Below, piece after piece: positions 1-16,971 of a stretch of 64,000 nucleotides of DNA; position 1 is the first letter of the stretch; the number at the start of each line of letters is the position of its first letter. A program made the translations under genes and the position numbers. The notes beneath the pieces were generated by a model. The model was not told the DNA's origin. It was given only the letters and a program-made list of their open reading frames with translations, and did not search any database. The stretch spans positions 12,524,001 through 12,588,000 of the forward strand of contig CP075495.1 of the NCBI GenBank assembly GCA_021613535.1. The letters are read 5' to 3'. This stretch comes from Adineta vaga (lineage: Eukaryota; Rotifera).

Positions 1-2019
1 ACTTTTATTTATTGATAAATATTTTCATCTGATAATAAAATTTGGAAGACTTTATTTTATTTATTCTTAGATAGTTTATCTTTACATCTAAGAAATGATC
101 ACTTTTTCGGGTTTTTCTCTCTTTTTTTTGTCAATTCTTTCTTTGATGAATATGATTAGTCATTGGATAAATGAATGAATACAAACATGCGGTAGATGCC
201 GTCAATCTATGAATATTGAAAATGCTTTGGATTTAGATGATAGAGAACCATCAATGATAATAATATTTCGAAAATATCTTTTCTTGTAAGTATATATATA
301 TATATATATATATTTGAAAATGCATTCTTTGACTTTTCTATTGCTGTTATTTTTTCTTTGAGCAGATATGCAATCGTACCAATGCAATAGACAGAAATGT
401 CGAAAAGCAAATTATAAAAATAGTGATAAATATCAAATTATTTAGGCAGCATTAAGTATGGTACTCTACAATTTATGATGCTTGATTAAAATTATATAGA
501 TGGATACGCGATATTAACTTGGAAAAATAGTCAATTTTTATTTATTCAGCGAAAAATTAATAACAGGTATTTTTATTTTTTCAATTTCTTAAGTTGAATT
601 ATCTGATTGATAGAATGTATTTTTCTTGATACAATCATATTGAAATTAAAGGTATCGCAATTGTCAATTTTCTATTCAAAAAAATCAATCAAATGTCATA
701 CTTTTCAAACTATTCCTATAATCATCAAAGTCATGGGTCATATTTCTTCCGTTTTCTTCGGCTCATTTGTATTTTCTCATGGCATATTACTAATTAAGTT
801 GAAAAAAAAACATTATATATCATCATCAAAAGTATGATTGCATGGGTCTACGCTCATCGTTAACTGTATCATAATTACATAAATTGATGAAAAAATGAAG
901 GACATATTGTTTTTTTTTCTCATTTCGACATTCAAATATTGTTTACAGCCTCATGCAACACATAATAACTCAATATGATCGATTAAAATCAGAGTTGATA
1001 ATCTTTTGTTCAATAACTAAAATCACTTTTACATTCGTTAAAAATAGAACAGGGTATTGTACTACGCATACAACGAGAACATAGTCCGCTTGAAAAATTC
1101 TTTCAGACACTATTTGTATGATTCTTCTTATTGCTGTATTTTTAGATTCGCTAACGCTTTTCTCTCCATCGATTTTGAATTGATTTGAAAGAATGAATGA
1201 ATGTAGATTTCATTTACATGCATCAATCATCGTACGATGAAAGAGAAAAGAAAGTATCTCGGTATGTTTAGTTTGTTGTTGTTTCATATGTCATACATGG
1301 CGAGAATAGAAACCTGTTTGTATTCCGGTTTGATTTTCTATTGAACAAAAAGAAAGAAACGAAAAGTTCTTGAAAAAAAACACAGACGATCGATGAAAAT
1401 GTATAAGATTGCTTTGAAATCAGGTGTATATTTGCGTTCGTGAGTTTGTTTCAATGTTTCGATTTCACATAAGTGTTTTATGAATAGAGGTAAAAAAAGA
1501 GACTCTTGTCACATACTATTTCTTTTTTTGATCGGTCAACATTAAAAACAATTAGAAAATAAGTAAGAATGTATTTTTTAAAACTGAATTTTTTCTATCT
1601 TACTTTGACTCATTATCATTGCACTCATGTGTGAAATTAACCTTCAAAGTACTTATATGTATATATACGAAAACTAAACGTATATTTTACTATACTATAT
1701 GTATTAACAGTAGTTGTTTTCTTTTTTTGAAAATGACTTCTAAATTTTTTTATGATGGATTTAGTGATCAATTATGAAGAATATAAAATGTTTTTAATCA
1801 GCAATATAACAGATTTAGTCGTCAAAATTTCTTATCTTGATGAATAATCTTTCAGACGTGTTTGATCGTCATGAATCATGATAAAAGTTTTTGTCATATT
1901 GTGATTCAAACAAATGTCGGATGTTCAGATTTTCATACATTAGTTTTTATCAAGCTGTATGTAAGGATACTTGATGTTTGTTTTTACATTTCAGATATAT
2001 TATTCAGTAGTTCTTAATC
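1..2019. other. gene-free upstream region of the aquaporin
   Basis: No convincing coding region is visible on either strand; the short open frames are low-complexity and lack domains. A (TA)n tract lies near the left end. Just before the aquaporin start, a pyrimidine-rich stretch ends in TTTCAG at about 1994, a good 3' splice site about 26 bases upstream of the ATG. The aquaporin transcript therefore has either a leader intron or a trans-spliced 5' end. Confidence 0.6.
291..313. repeat. (TA)n microsatellite
   Basis: Uninterrupted TA dinucleotide run. Similar short TA runs occur at about 8315-8333 (CFAP61 intron), 15058-15076, 16889-16904 and 48590-48603 (KIF3A intron). Confidence 0.9.
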
Positions 2020-3027
2020 ATGAGTTTTCATCCGTCTCCATCCATTGATTGCCATACGACACCAATGGAAGTCTTATCACCATTTATACAAGAAACAATG
2101 GAAAAGCAGGATCTAACTCGAATGAATGGTGGTTCATCTAATCTTGCTGGTCCAAATAGACCACGGGCTTCTTCAACTGTCGCGAAAACTTGTTGTGATT
2201 ATCATACAACAACTGGGCAATATATATTTCGATGTCCACCAGCGCGTTTAGGCAAATCAACATTTTCTGGAGAAGCTATTTGCATTTCACAAATAGGAAC
2301 ATTGGCATTTTATCAAGCATTACTTAGTGAATTCATTGGAACTATGTTACTTGTATTAGTATGTACATCCACTGGATTATCAATTGCATCAAAATCGATT
2401 CCTGATTTACACGGTGCTTTAGCTGGTGGATTTACTGTTGCTACTCTTGTTGTTGCATTTGGTCATATGAGTGGTGCTCATCTAAATCCAGCAGTCACGG
2501 TATCATTTCTAGTAGCTTCTGAAATTGATATTATACGAGCATTATCATATATTGGTGTACAATTACTTGGTGCGATCAGTGGTTCTTTCTTATTATCATT
2601 ACTAGCACCTGCTCATGCTCAAGGAAATTTAGGTTTGAATACAATAGCAACGGGTGTAACTGTTCCACAAGCCATTATAATTGAATGTATTATTACATTT
2701 ATTCTATGTTATACAGTTCATGCAATTTGTGATAAACGACGAGAAGATATTGGTGGTTCGAAAGCATTAGCAGTTGGTTTAGCAATTACTGTTGGTTGTT
2801 TATTTGGTGGACCATATACCGGTGCATCAATGAATCCAGCTCGATCATTTGGACCGGCAACTGTAATGAATTCATGGGAAAATCATTGGGTATACTGGTT
2901 TGGTCCATTATGTGGTTCTGTTCTAGCCGGAATTATTTATGCGTATGTTCTAAGACAACGACCACCTATTGTTTTACATACAAATTCTACTGCAAATTTA
3001 AATGCAAAAAAGATACCTCCAATTTAA
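2020..3027 (+). CDS. aquaporin / MIP-family channel with non-classical selectivity filter
   Basis: Single-exon protein of 335 residues, six-helix MIP fold. Both pore loops are intact: GAHLNPAVT (N156-P157-A158) and ASMNPARSFGP (N272-P273-A274-R275). A long N-terminal tail of about 95 residues precedes the first helix (YQALLSEFIGTML), longer than in classical aquaporins. Aligned by eye to human AQP1, the aromatic/arginine filter is altered: F56 becomes G136, H180 becomes C260, C189 becomes A269, and only the arginine (R275) is kept. Loss of both bulky positions predicts a wider pore, so transport of glycerol, urea or other small solutes besides water is plausible. The family is certain; the substrate is inferred. 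The start follows a 3' splice site (trans-splice candidate). AATAAA-like signals occur at about 3226-3260. Confidence 0.95.
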   Translation: MSFHPSPSIDCHTTPMEVLSPFIQETMEKQDLTRMNGGSSNLAGPNRPRASSTVAKTCCDYHTTTGQYIFRCPPARLGKSTFSGEAICISQIGTLAFYQALLSEFIGTMLLVLVCTSTGLSIASKSIPDLHGALAGGFTVATLVVAFGHMSGAHLNPAVTVSFLVASEIDIIRALSYIGVQLLGAISGSFLLSLLAPAHAQGNLGLNTIATGVTVPQAIIIECIITFILCYTVHAICDKRREDIGGSKALAVGLAITVGCLFGGPYTGASMNPARSFGPATVMNSWENHWVYWFGPLCGSVLAGIIYAYVLRQRPPIVLHTNSTANLNAKKIPPI

Positions 3028-3414
3028 ACTCTATCCTCAACATAGAAACTGAAGAATCTCATGTAATTTCCAAACTTATCCTGATAATTTCCAGCCAATG
3101 ATCCTGATATTTCAACTAACAGTCAAATGAATTAAACAAACGAACAAACATTACTATGCGCGAGTTCCTTTTTGCTTTGTTTAGTTCGTTAACATCTACT
3201 AGAGATCTTTTCTTCTTGGTCAAATAATAAACAACATTTATATATTTATTTTTCACAATAAACTACTCAGTTGATCCAATGACATAATTAATTGAGAGAA
3301 AATCATTTCGATTTCATTCCTTTATTTGAAATTTATTTCATTCATAAAGATAAATTAATTAGAAAAGAAAATCATTCAAATTAGTCCGTTAAATCTAGAT
3401 CGTATGATTGAGAT
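3028..3414. other. convergent intergenic region
   Basis: Short 3'-to-3' spacer between the aquaporin and CFAP61 stop codons. It holds AATAAA-like polyadenylation signals for the + strand (about 3226-3260) and nothing else recognisable. Confidence 0.6.
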
Positions 3415-6400
3415 TCAAGTTGGTCGTGCATACATTGGTAAATGATATTGATTATAATTAAGATATCTTAACATAATCTCTTCAATTTCATTCTTATAAC
3501 CTTCGCTACGAAATCGTCGAATAATTGCTTTCTTTTGTTCTTCACTAAACTAAAATTTCAATGAATTCTTTTCAATCTATTCAAAAATCAATTCTATTTT
3601 CTTACTATAATATCTTGATCAATTGCTGATTCGAGTGATCCGGTAATTGATGTTTCACTATTTTTCTATAAAAAAAAGAAGCAATTCTATTTGGAAACTA
3701 TGATTTGTTTATATATTTCTCTATACCAAAGTTTTTCTTAAGATATCACGAATTTCATTTCGAACATCGGTAAAACGATCATGAAATAAAGCAACTGTCC
3801 AATTCTCTTGAAAATATCTGAATAAAATAGAAATATCAATAGTACATGAAAGATAATAATCATTGAATTCATACGTAAATAGATCAGTAATAAGACCTTC
3901 ATTGTAACGTTGTCGAAGATTATTAAGTAATCGTTCATGTAAACCATATAATTGAGAAAGATTATAAACATCAATTTTCTAGAATTATTTTCAAAAACCA
4001 ATATTTAGATTTAGTTGATATTTGAAAGAAAAGAAAAGTAAATCTTACATCATGATGAAGACAAACAATAGTACGAACAATTCCAGTTGAATCGAGATGA
4101 AGACGAAAATAATTATTTTTCTCATTTGTTATTATATCAATACCCTAAAAATAATCAATTGACTTTTTCTCAAACCAAACATTCGTATTGAATATTTACA
4201 TAATTTTCAATCTTTTTAACAATTTCATAATTAACTGTAGGACCAGTTTGACAAACATGTAAATAATGAAGATTTCCTAGAATAAAAAAACAACATAATT
4301 CTTTAGTAGTTTGCCTTCGATTAACTTTAGAATAGTATTCAACTTGACGAATCTAGAGAACAGTTCATGGTCAGTAAAGATAAACAAACCTGGTAGAACA
4401 GCATAAATACGTTTTGGTTTCTTATATAATGGAATGAGTGGATGTTTGCCAGACGGTGTTTTTGGTGGTGTAAATATAGGATCATATTGTGCAAATAATT
4501 CATTGGCAAGCTAAATAGAATTTCACATAAATATTCATTACGAAAAGAAAAGATAGTATTGAACGAACCATATTTCCAACTTCTTTTGAATTAAAACATG
4601 TATGTGACCAATCATCTCGATGATAACCACGTTTAAATTTTGTTAAAGATCCACCAGCATAAATTATTCGATCATTAGTACGATTATGTTCATCGATTAC
4701 CAGTCGTCCATCGAAGACCAATGAACTTTGATTAATAGCAATAAATGCATCATAATTAACTTGTTTATTAACAAAACAAAATAGTGTCTTCAAATGAAAA
4801 GATGTATATAATGAATAAAAGATCAGAATTTCGTTTTCATTACCGTGCATTTTAAATTAAGATCTTTGCCTTGTTTCTTATCATGTGAACGGAATACAAC
4901 ACGTTCAACTGGTTGATTCATATCAATAGCATCATGACTTCGCCATTCATCCATCATATAATCTTCATGTATTTCAATATTTAATTCTCGTAATTCTTCT
5001 TGTACAGTTTTTAATACTATTGGATCATTAAAAGCATTCATCTACCAATCATACAAAGAATTCATATATATATATTATAAAATAAAGAAGAAAACAATAT
5101 GTCTCACATTTTGATGTTCAGGAGGAGTGATAAGTTTGATAGAAGTCGATGGAATTCCATTAGCTAAAAGCGCATTAATACAAGAATAGGATTCAAGTGT
5201 TGCTCCATAGATCAGAATTGAATCTACGAAAAAACATATTTCATTTTCTACTTCAATAGTATAATCATTTACGTTCGGTATGATGATTCATTTGAAACCA
5301 TTTCAAAACCATCGCAGCATCAAATTCATCATTAATAGTTAAGACATTCGGTGGAGCAGGTTCTACAAAATAGAAGTCGACCTTTTTTTTTCTCTAGAGA
5401 AAAACATTCAAAATAACAATACCGAATAAAATACGATCAATTCTAGATGGTACAATTTTTTTATTCAATGGATTGACGACAATTGTCTTCAATGGTGCTG
5501 TAACATGATATTGATTGCCTGTACATAACAGTAAATGATCATAAGGTACGACCGTTTCATCATCAAGTATAGCCAATTTCATTGGTCGATTAAGACTAAC
5601 TAATTTGGCACAGATAATATTAACGTACGAACGAAGTGAAAGTCGACTTAATTCTTCAGTTTCATATTCCAAGCTGCCAAAGAACGAGATAATAAAGGTT
5701 AATTTCATTTGAAGCTTTTTTTTTCAAAACTTACTTTGATGGTAGAAATAAATTTCGAGAAGATGATGGTGGAAATTCACCTGGCATACCATGAGGTGAA
5801 ATCAATGTTAGATTATTGAAACGAAGATAAGGACTAAAAAAGAACGAAAGTATCGTTATTACAGGATTTGGAATATGAAGAAAGATACTTACCACATAAT
5901 GAGAGCTTCCAAAACAGCCAATCCTAAGAAAATATTCGAATAAAATACAAATTCAAACAGATATTCATTCAACATACCAACAGTCGATGCACCAATAACA
6001 ACGATTCGTGCATTGATTGTTATCTGTAAAATAAAATGAATACTATTTATTGGACGCATGATTTTTATTTCTATCATCTATACTTTTGTTTCCATCAGAA
6101 GTTTCATCGCTGTCATAGTTAATGAAAATGGACTATGTGATAAACTTGCTAATCGTCCCAGAACACAATCAGTTGGTGCATTCATTTTCAATTCTTCTAA
6201 ATTATACTCAACTAAACGACGCGGACGTACTGGTACTAAATAATGAATCGCATAAGTTGGCGAATGATGTTTGAGCATCTAAAAGTAGCATAATAATAAT
6301 CATAATAGTGTATTTGAACGACAAGGACATAGGTCATACTTCATCATCTGCATAACGTGGAAAAATTGGATAGAAAACACATGTTTTGTTAATTTTGCGT

Positions 6401-9060
6401 AGAATTTCTTTTAAAAATAATCGAGTCATATAAGCAAAGATCGGATTGATTACAAAATGATACAAATGAATATGATCATTACGCTTATGTAAATTAAAAT
6501 AAATGAAATCTTCAACATTATATTGTGAACGCAGATAATCAACATTCTATAAATAGAAATCATTCGGTTTTTTTTGAAAATATGTAACTTATGAAGACAT
6601 AGATAGTATACGAACTTCTTCATTACTGAATATAATTACAGCACTTGTTTGATTCGTAACATTAACGATATAAGCATCCAGAAAAGCATTTGTATCCTAT
6701 GAATATAATTATATATCAGAAATAGATAAAAGAAGAATGAAGTTCTTTCAATCATCCACATGTTTCAATAAAGTTCTTTTGTCAAAGCTAGATAATCGTC
6801 CTTTTTACTTGTATCTTTATGAATCTACTTACACTTCGTTTACGACTTCGTACAGCATCCAAAAAATCATTGATAATTTTCTCACGAGCCGAGAAATGTT
6901 CTGTCAATCGTTTGACTGTATCAAGATGTTTTTCAGTAGCACGTTCAATAGAAATTTCACGTAATAAACCAGCACGATGAAACAAATATAATTCTTGTAT
7001 ATTCGGTAAATGTACACGTGGTGGAATACGCTGTAAACATTTTTTTTAGAAAAGAAAAATTTGTTTAAAAGAACGATAAAACATACAATAAATGATTGTA
7101 AAAGTGGAAATTCTGGAACCATTTGTGGAATGGAAATAATACAATAATCACGATCAGGAAACATATCAAATGCTTTTTGTAAGAAATCAAAAGAACTATA
7201 ATAGAGAAGAGAAAAGTAATGTTTGATCTGGAGATTTGAATATTAACTTACCGTTTTTCATAGACTTCACTGATACAAAATAATTGAATAACAAAAGCTT
7301 TTTCTTTGCCGAAAAATTTCGGTGTTTGACTAATCAATTTTGGTTTGATATATTTCGATGGATCTTCTGCTGCTAACTATAACAATACATAAAAGAAAAT
7401 ATGTATCATTTATATTGATATGAAAAGAAATAGAAAACTTCGATGACTGACGAGTAATTTACCTGTGCTTTTGTCATTTTTGCTCGTTGAGCAGATGTAT
7501 CAGTAATTTCTAAAACAGCATCATTATTATCATTGTCAACATTGTCATCTCTATTGAAAAAATAAAACAAAAAATAAATATTTATTTCCAATACATTATT
7601 ATCAAAAACATACCCATTTAAATGAGTTAAATCTTCAGCTGATTTATTCGATGTTGTCGTTGCATAATCTGATGCTGTTAAACTATTATGATCTAATTGT
7701 CCTCCATTTGATTTCACTTGTTTATTATTTTTATCTGAATCCGTTGCTGTTGCAGCATTATTTGATAATTGATGTGATAGTTCATTAGTATTTCCTCCTG
7801 TTTCAACAGCTCGTTGCATCGCTTCTAATGCTGGATTAGATTTAACATGAATATTTGTATCGTCATGTGATACATTTTCACCATGTGTGTAAACATCAGA
7901 ATTAGGTAAATAACCTTCTGTTTCTTCTATCATTTGATGATTCCATTCATCGTTTGGATGTGATGAACGTAAACCATGAAAAGCTGATAGAACATAGATT
8001 TCATTGAGTACATCGACATTCACTTCTTTTGATATACTCATAAAACCAATAGCATAACCATTATACTGAATTGAAAACGATAATTTTTTTAGAGAAATTT
8101 TTCTTTCAAAGTAAAATATTACTTCTGCAATTAATGCTTTATTATCTTCATCTTGTGATTCAATTAATTCAGCAACGAAAAAATCCCCATACGTTTGTCG
8201 AAGAATTTCATTATATTGATTAAATAATGGAGCAAGATCATCATTATCTTGTACTCTAGAATGAAAAAACAAACGATATTTTTTCGATGTGTTATAAGAA
8301 TAAGAGTGAAGATCATATATATATATATATATCTTTACCGAGCTGTTCGAATAAATAATGCTGGAAAATGATCTTTACGATAACAAGCCATCACAGCACA
8401 TTTATTATCCGATCGTTCACTTTCAATGGGTCGAAAATATTTTGCTAAAGCACTTTCTAATAGAAATATTCAATATTCGTATATATAGTTATGAAAATAA
8501 AATCTATGAACAAACCCGGTGTTATTTGTGAAGGTACACAGAGAAGAATTTGATTGATTTCTGGTAATGCTCGAAAAGTCACATTAAGTATTTCTTCTGC
8601 ACATCCTTCCGAAAAATCCGGCTGAGAAACAAATAAATGCAAGAAAAGTGTATTAATTGCATTGAATTTGGATGTTTCAGCTGTCTTATCATATGAATTT
8701 TTCTTCCACCATTTCTCTTCCCAATCATTCGATGGTACACCATGTACATTTGGATAATCATAAAATGCCGCTAATGCATATACTTCATCGTCATTATCAT
8801 CGAGTGTTAATGCAAATATTGCATGTTCCCTGTGAATAAAAAAAAACATGAATTTCATTTTCTAATAAGACATTTACTTACAAAATAGAGGAAATATTTT
8901 CTTCTCGAATAATACGTCCAAAAACATCAGTTGTATATGTTTGAACAAGTTCTTTCGCTTTTCTTGCATCACGTGCTTCTGTTCGACGTGCATGAATATT
9001 TAGCGATGTTCCTGGACGTGATAATTCTCTCGATGGAGCCAGAAAAGATGGTGATTGCAT
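3415..9060 (-). CDS. CFAP61: cilia- and flagella-associated protein 61 (CFAP61), multi-exon
   Basis: Axonemal protein of motile cilia, known as a calaxin/radial-spoke-associated (CSC) component. Start at 9060 (MQSPSFLAPSRELSRPGTSL), TGA stop at 3415. Many exons are separated by introns of about 50-60 bases. The N-terminal part follows vertebrate CFAP61 closely: NTLFLHLFVSQPDFSEGC (about 8610-8660), then DNDDLAPLFNQYNEILRQTY and FFVAELIESQDEDNKALIAE (about 8125-8250), then YAIGFMSISKEVNVDVLNE. A Ser/Asn/Thr-rich insert of about 130 residues follows (7620-7900), probably lineage-specific. The C-terminal half has a Rossmann-like segment, ARIVVIGASTVGLAVLEAL (about 5890-6020), where the usual GxGxxG is GASTVG, then a pyridine-nucleotide-oxidoreductase-like stretch (5400-5830). 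The protein ends NYNQYHLPMYARPT. The predicted length, well over 1,200 residues, is similar to or somewhat above the human protein. A 3' splice site precedes the ATG. Confidence 0.9.
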
Positions 9061-9940
9061 CTTTTATTTTTCTGTCCGAAATCTACAAATGAGAATACGA
9101 ATTAATATGATGATCTTCTATATCTTGATTGTAATCATAAAAATTATTTCAAATGACAATAAACAAAAGAAATACATATTAGACAAAATTGTTTCTCGTT
9201 TTTTGGTTTTTCTATGTTCAAGAAGAAGAAGAAAAAAAACGAAACAGAAAGAAAAACAAAAGATACGCACTGATACAGAGTTTTATCACGCATTTCGTTT
9301 TATTGGTTTGATATGAAAGCACAGAGATGATGTTGAAGAGAATAGGGAGATTTCCATATTAATCAAAACAAAAAATAGAACGAATATAATTACATATCAT
9401 AGAAAAAACAAATTGTGAGAAGAAGAAAAAAACCTAATGCCTGTGAATAGAAAATAGATGGAAGAAAACAGGATAGTAATGAGAAAAGAAAAATAAATCT
9501 CTCGATGTTTAGTAGATGATATTTTTCGTATTAAATAAAATTGAAAATAAGAATATTTTTCATTCTCATTTACAGACAAATTATTCAATTATTTGTTGTT
9601 GCTGATACTTTGTTTTGAATGAAAGAATTTCTCACACGGGTTTCTATGAATCGAATAAGTGAAAAATGTGATTATAGGAGAATATGATTTCTTTTTTTTT
9701 CTTGTATCAATGGACGGTTGGTGAAAAGAAATAAGACTGAGATCTGACAATTATGGTGGAAAAAAAGAACACCTTTAACGTGCAAAATAGAAAACAAACA
9801 AACAAAAAACAAAAATAAAATTAGGAAGCGATAGACCAAGGGGAAACGCGAGAGAAAGAAAGAAAAGAAAAACATCACACGAAGAAGATGAAATAGTAGA
9901 GAATATATAATGAACATCGCTTGATTGGTTGTACAGATGA
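9061..9940. other. intergenic region between CFAP61 start and DYRK2 stop
   Basis: No gene recognised. The sequence is strongly purine-rich on the + strand (long GAAA runs at about 9210-9260 and 9840-9880), typical of 3' untranslated and spacer DNA here. TTTGTAG at about 9083-9089 (minus strand) is a likely 3' splice site serving the CFAP61 leader. Confidence 0.5.
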
Positions 9941-12857
<2,917 letters not shown>

Positions 12858-15800
12858 TGAAACGAACGAAAGAAAAAAATATGTATAAGTTCAGACGACA
12901 ATGATGATTGTAACTAAAAAAAAAGGAAAGAAAACATTCAAGGTTTTACAATGAATTATATAGAACATTTCATTAATTATTCATTTCAGTGAAAATATTT
13001 GAAAATAGTCTGAACTTTCTGAATAACTCTGACTACTCACTAAGATAAACTATGGATTATTGTTAAGAGTTTCAATCATTTGTTATAGATCAGATCAAAA
13101 TTGAATATCTTTTGAACATAGTTTTGTAAATGCTTTAGTAAATAACTTAAAAAAATCTAAAATAACCGATAGATGTATGTATAGTTACAGAATAGAAAAT
13201 ATACTCGTTCCGAAACTTACACATAGAAAAAGTAATTTTTCTTTTTCTTCCTCGGCAAAACATAAACTAAGTTTCATAGGTTTGCCTTGTCTAGTGTTTT
13301 TTTCTCTCTTCTACTATTAAACATTATCGTCATATTACAAGTGTGCGTTCCCTCTTCTTTTTTTAAAGTGAACATGCAAAAATACTAAGAAAAATATTTT
13401 CCTTCTAGTCTTTCTTTTGTTCTCAATCTCAAGTTAAACTTCCGATCGGTTTTCTTGTTTTTAAACATACCTGTTCAATCGCAATGAAATGTTTAAAAGG
13501 GAAATGTGCTACTATTATGACAAGGTCAATAATCTAATGTTGTTTTTTTTGCTGTCTGCATGTGAGTGTACTAAAAAAATGTCACACATCAACAAAACTG
13601 AAGGAGGGAAAGAGAGGGGGGAAAAAGACGAGAAGAGAGAATTGCATTTGTAAAATGTGATTAAGAATAGAGACGACGACGAGTAACAGAACAGGACACT
13701 TTCTCTGACACATTTTACCTTCTTTTTAACTTGAAAGTATATATCTTCACATTGCAAACGTGTGTTGAAACGTAAAGAGCGAAAAGATTGAAGGCAAGAT
13801 TGGCGAATAGAAACCACATACTAACAGAATCGAAAAGGCAGAGTACGTTCATCAAGGTCTTCTATCGTCTATTTTCTTTTACCTAATAATGATACGGTCG
13901 TCGTCATATGTTTATGACATGTCTACCTGTTTTTCGAACTTAAAAGTCCTTAAATTAATAGAATACTCGGCAAGTAACTGCATTATCTTCTATGTTTATA
14001 TGTGTGTATATAGTCTTATCTTATTAGCTTCTTTTTTTCCTTTTATTTCAATATGTTGTTATTTATTATCGATAAAAACCTTCGAATCTCTTCCGAGAAG
14101 TAATATACGTGACAGAAAAAAAAGTCAATCTCTTTTTCTCTCTCAGTATATAAAGAAATAAAATGGCTTAGTTTAATCATCCTAGTTTCATTCTTTTTTT
14201 TTCGCTTTGTGTACTGATGTATTCACAGATGTTATATTCATATGAAATGAAATGAATAATAGAGGAAATATTTCATATTTAAACTAAAAAATTCCTGATG
14301 GAATCAGTCAATCGTAATTATCTATCTATTTTCGGAAATAAAGTTCATAATAAAATGTATTTACGTGACTATGATAATCTTCTTTGTCTGAGAAATTTAT
14401 CCTGGATATAAACTGATTGAAAGAAGAAAAGGAAATAAAAGAAAAAAAATCAAAGAGTTTGCGTGTGTAGATGAAGCACAGTCTGAGAAGATCTGGTTAC
14501 ATGACGCTACTTTTGATCTTCTAGTCTTCCAAGCAAGCGTATATCTATATGTTGAAAATCAGATTAATTTATCATAAATAGAGAACAGGCAAGGGGATCA
14601 CCTACCCGTCTTCTTATTTTTTTTCCTCAATGTCGAAGATAAATGCAAATGGATATAGCTTAAGAGTATGTCCTAATCGTTGATCTCGATTATCCTTCAG
14701 TAACTAAACAAAGAAGAACATCACTAACATCAGTATAAACGCTGACGCAATCCAATAACGGTAGTAGGTGGAGAAATGAAGGAGGGACAACAACATCGCT
14801 CATCGTTCGTTCAACAATTTTCAACGTGCCAATTCAATAAATTCATGTATTGATTTGCTTATTCGTTCGGCTTACAATCGAGAATGACAACGAACGATAA
14901 GAGAAAGAAAAAAGAGAAAAAGAAAAAGAAACAATAGGACCAGATTAGTGTATTACCATCTCAGAGTAGTTATAACATTGAACTAACAAATATACAAAGA
15001 AAAGAACGACAACGATTTTCATACTCATTACATATATTTTTCTTTCAGATGATCAACATATATATATATATATATACATTTATCCGTCAATGATATCTGA
15101 TTACCATCGAACACTTACAAGGTCAATTTATATTTCTCTTCAAGCAAAACAATAGTAACAACGGAAGTATTCGAACTCACTTCATTATCAAGAGTACCTA
15201 TTGTTCAATATTAAGAAAGGAAAAGAGAAGAATTTTTAAGATTCTTTTCTTTATTTATAGAAAAAGAAAAGAATCGGCATATATATTCGAAATTTCGCAT
15301 CTAAACGAAAAGTTTTACAAATTGCTCTCGAATAAATGTCAAGTGAAAATGAGATGTTTTTTAAAATAAAAGATTATATTTTCAGAATAAATTTGAGATC
15401 TATTCAAATGATAGATAGACTCTTATGTCTATGATAGTGTATTTAATCAATACTCTTGAAAATGAACATGAAGTGGTGTCTAAGATGATTGAATTATAGG
15501 ACGAAACGAATACACATACCTTTTGACCTTTAACAGAATAATTGTGATTGATGTGTAATTAATAATTATTCATCAATTTCAACAAAACGATCAATCAATT
15601 TTCTATAGTTAACTTGATATTGATAATAATATACACATAAATACATTGAAGTATTCTACAACAGAAAAAAAAATGTCATTAGAAATCGAAATACAAATGA
15701 TCTGCAAAAGATAATCCATGTATTTAAGAAGAATGAATGAATATGTTTAGATTAGATTGATATAATATGAATAGAAATATCAGATCTAGTCAGTGTTTGA

Positions 15801-16971
15801 TTTGTGTATTTACATGAAAAATGTAACAGATGCTTCTATGATGGCCATTACTTAACTGGTTACTGTGCATACCGAAAGAGGCAATATGTATTATTTTCAT
15901 TCCTACAAGAATGACATCTCTGTTATAAGAATGTAACGATGACTAGCGCCATCATCATCATCATTACTGAATAAAAATGATCGACAATATAACGAATGTA
16001 TTTTTCTTATACGTTTCAATAATATTGGCATGTACTGTTGTCACTTATAGCTACTTCTCTGAAGACAAATATATCGAAAATAGGAAGAAACTCTTGACAT
16101 AATCCAGTTAAAGAGAGTCTGAAGTAATGGGAAAAGAAAAAGAAGACTATACTTTCTGAGAGTTAACTTCTTTAATATAAAGAGCAATCAGATAAGTCAG
16201 TGTAATTAGGTAGAGAAGAAAATAGCAATTCGAGTACGCTTGAATTAATTGTCATAATTGTTCGTGATGCAGTTGTTAGTTAACAGATATGACTCTATAA
16301 TTTAAAAGTGAACAAAGAAATGCCACGATTAACTTATAGCTTTTCTTTTTAAATAAAAAATCAAATCAAAACAAAGCAATGTTTCATTCAAATCTTCATT
16401 TTAATATATAGAAGGTTAATGGTACGATTTAAACAATTTATCACGCTGAACATTGAACAAAAAAACTAAATATAATGATAGTTCTTGAGTACAAAATATC
16501 ACCTAATACTATAATCAATATCTATATATATATATTCATTTCAAAACATATCATTAAGAAAAAAAAATCATTAGAGGGATATTTTTACCAGATTAAACCA
16601 ATCATAAAACTGATGGGATGTCGTAGTACTGTTTATACTCCGACAAACAATGTACACACTAAAATATTCTTCTCGAACAATTGTGAGTGAAATACTTTTC
16701 ACTCGAAGAAATAGATTGATATGCGTTTATCTGCCGCATCATAGTTGGGTTGAAACTATATTTTCATATGATATAAAAAATAATCGTAATGAAACCTTTC
16801 TGATGGATAATTTTCGAATATTTATTTTCAAACTTGCTTTTTTCTCGTATAATAAAAACAACAGCACTACCTCGACACACGCAAACACATATATATATAT
16901 ATATGTAAGATTGTGTAAATAAGTGCTATTTATTTGTTTCAGTTGAAATTTTAGTACAATTTATTTTAAAT
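12858..16971. other. 4.1-kb gene-free region between DYRK2 and the neuropeptide gene
   Basis: Only short, domain-free open frames on either strand. It contains purine tracts (13600-13640, 14880-14940), a TA microsatellite at about 15058-15076 and long AT-rich stretches. It probably holds the DYRK2 promoter and untranslated leader; I see no further gene, RNA gene or transposon ends. Confidence 0.5.

Noticed and set aside
13515-14161. Short open frames on both strands
   Set aside because: Low-complexity composition, no domains, no splice context and no codon pattern like neighbouring genes.
15165-15190. Possible tRNA B box (AGTTCGAATAC, minus strand)
   Set aside because: No A box at the proper distance and no stem structure.
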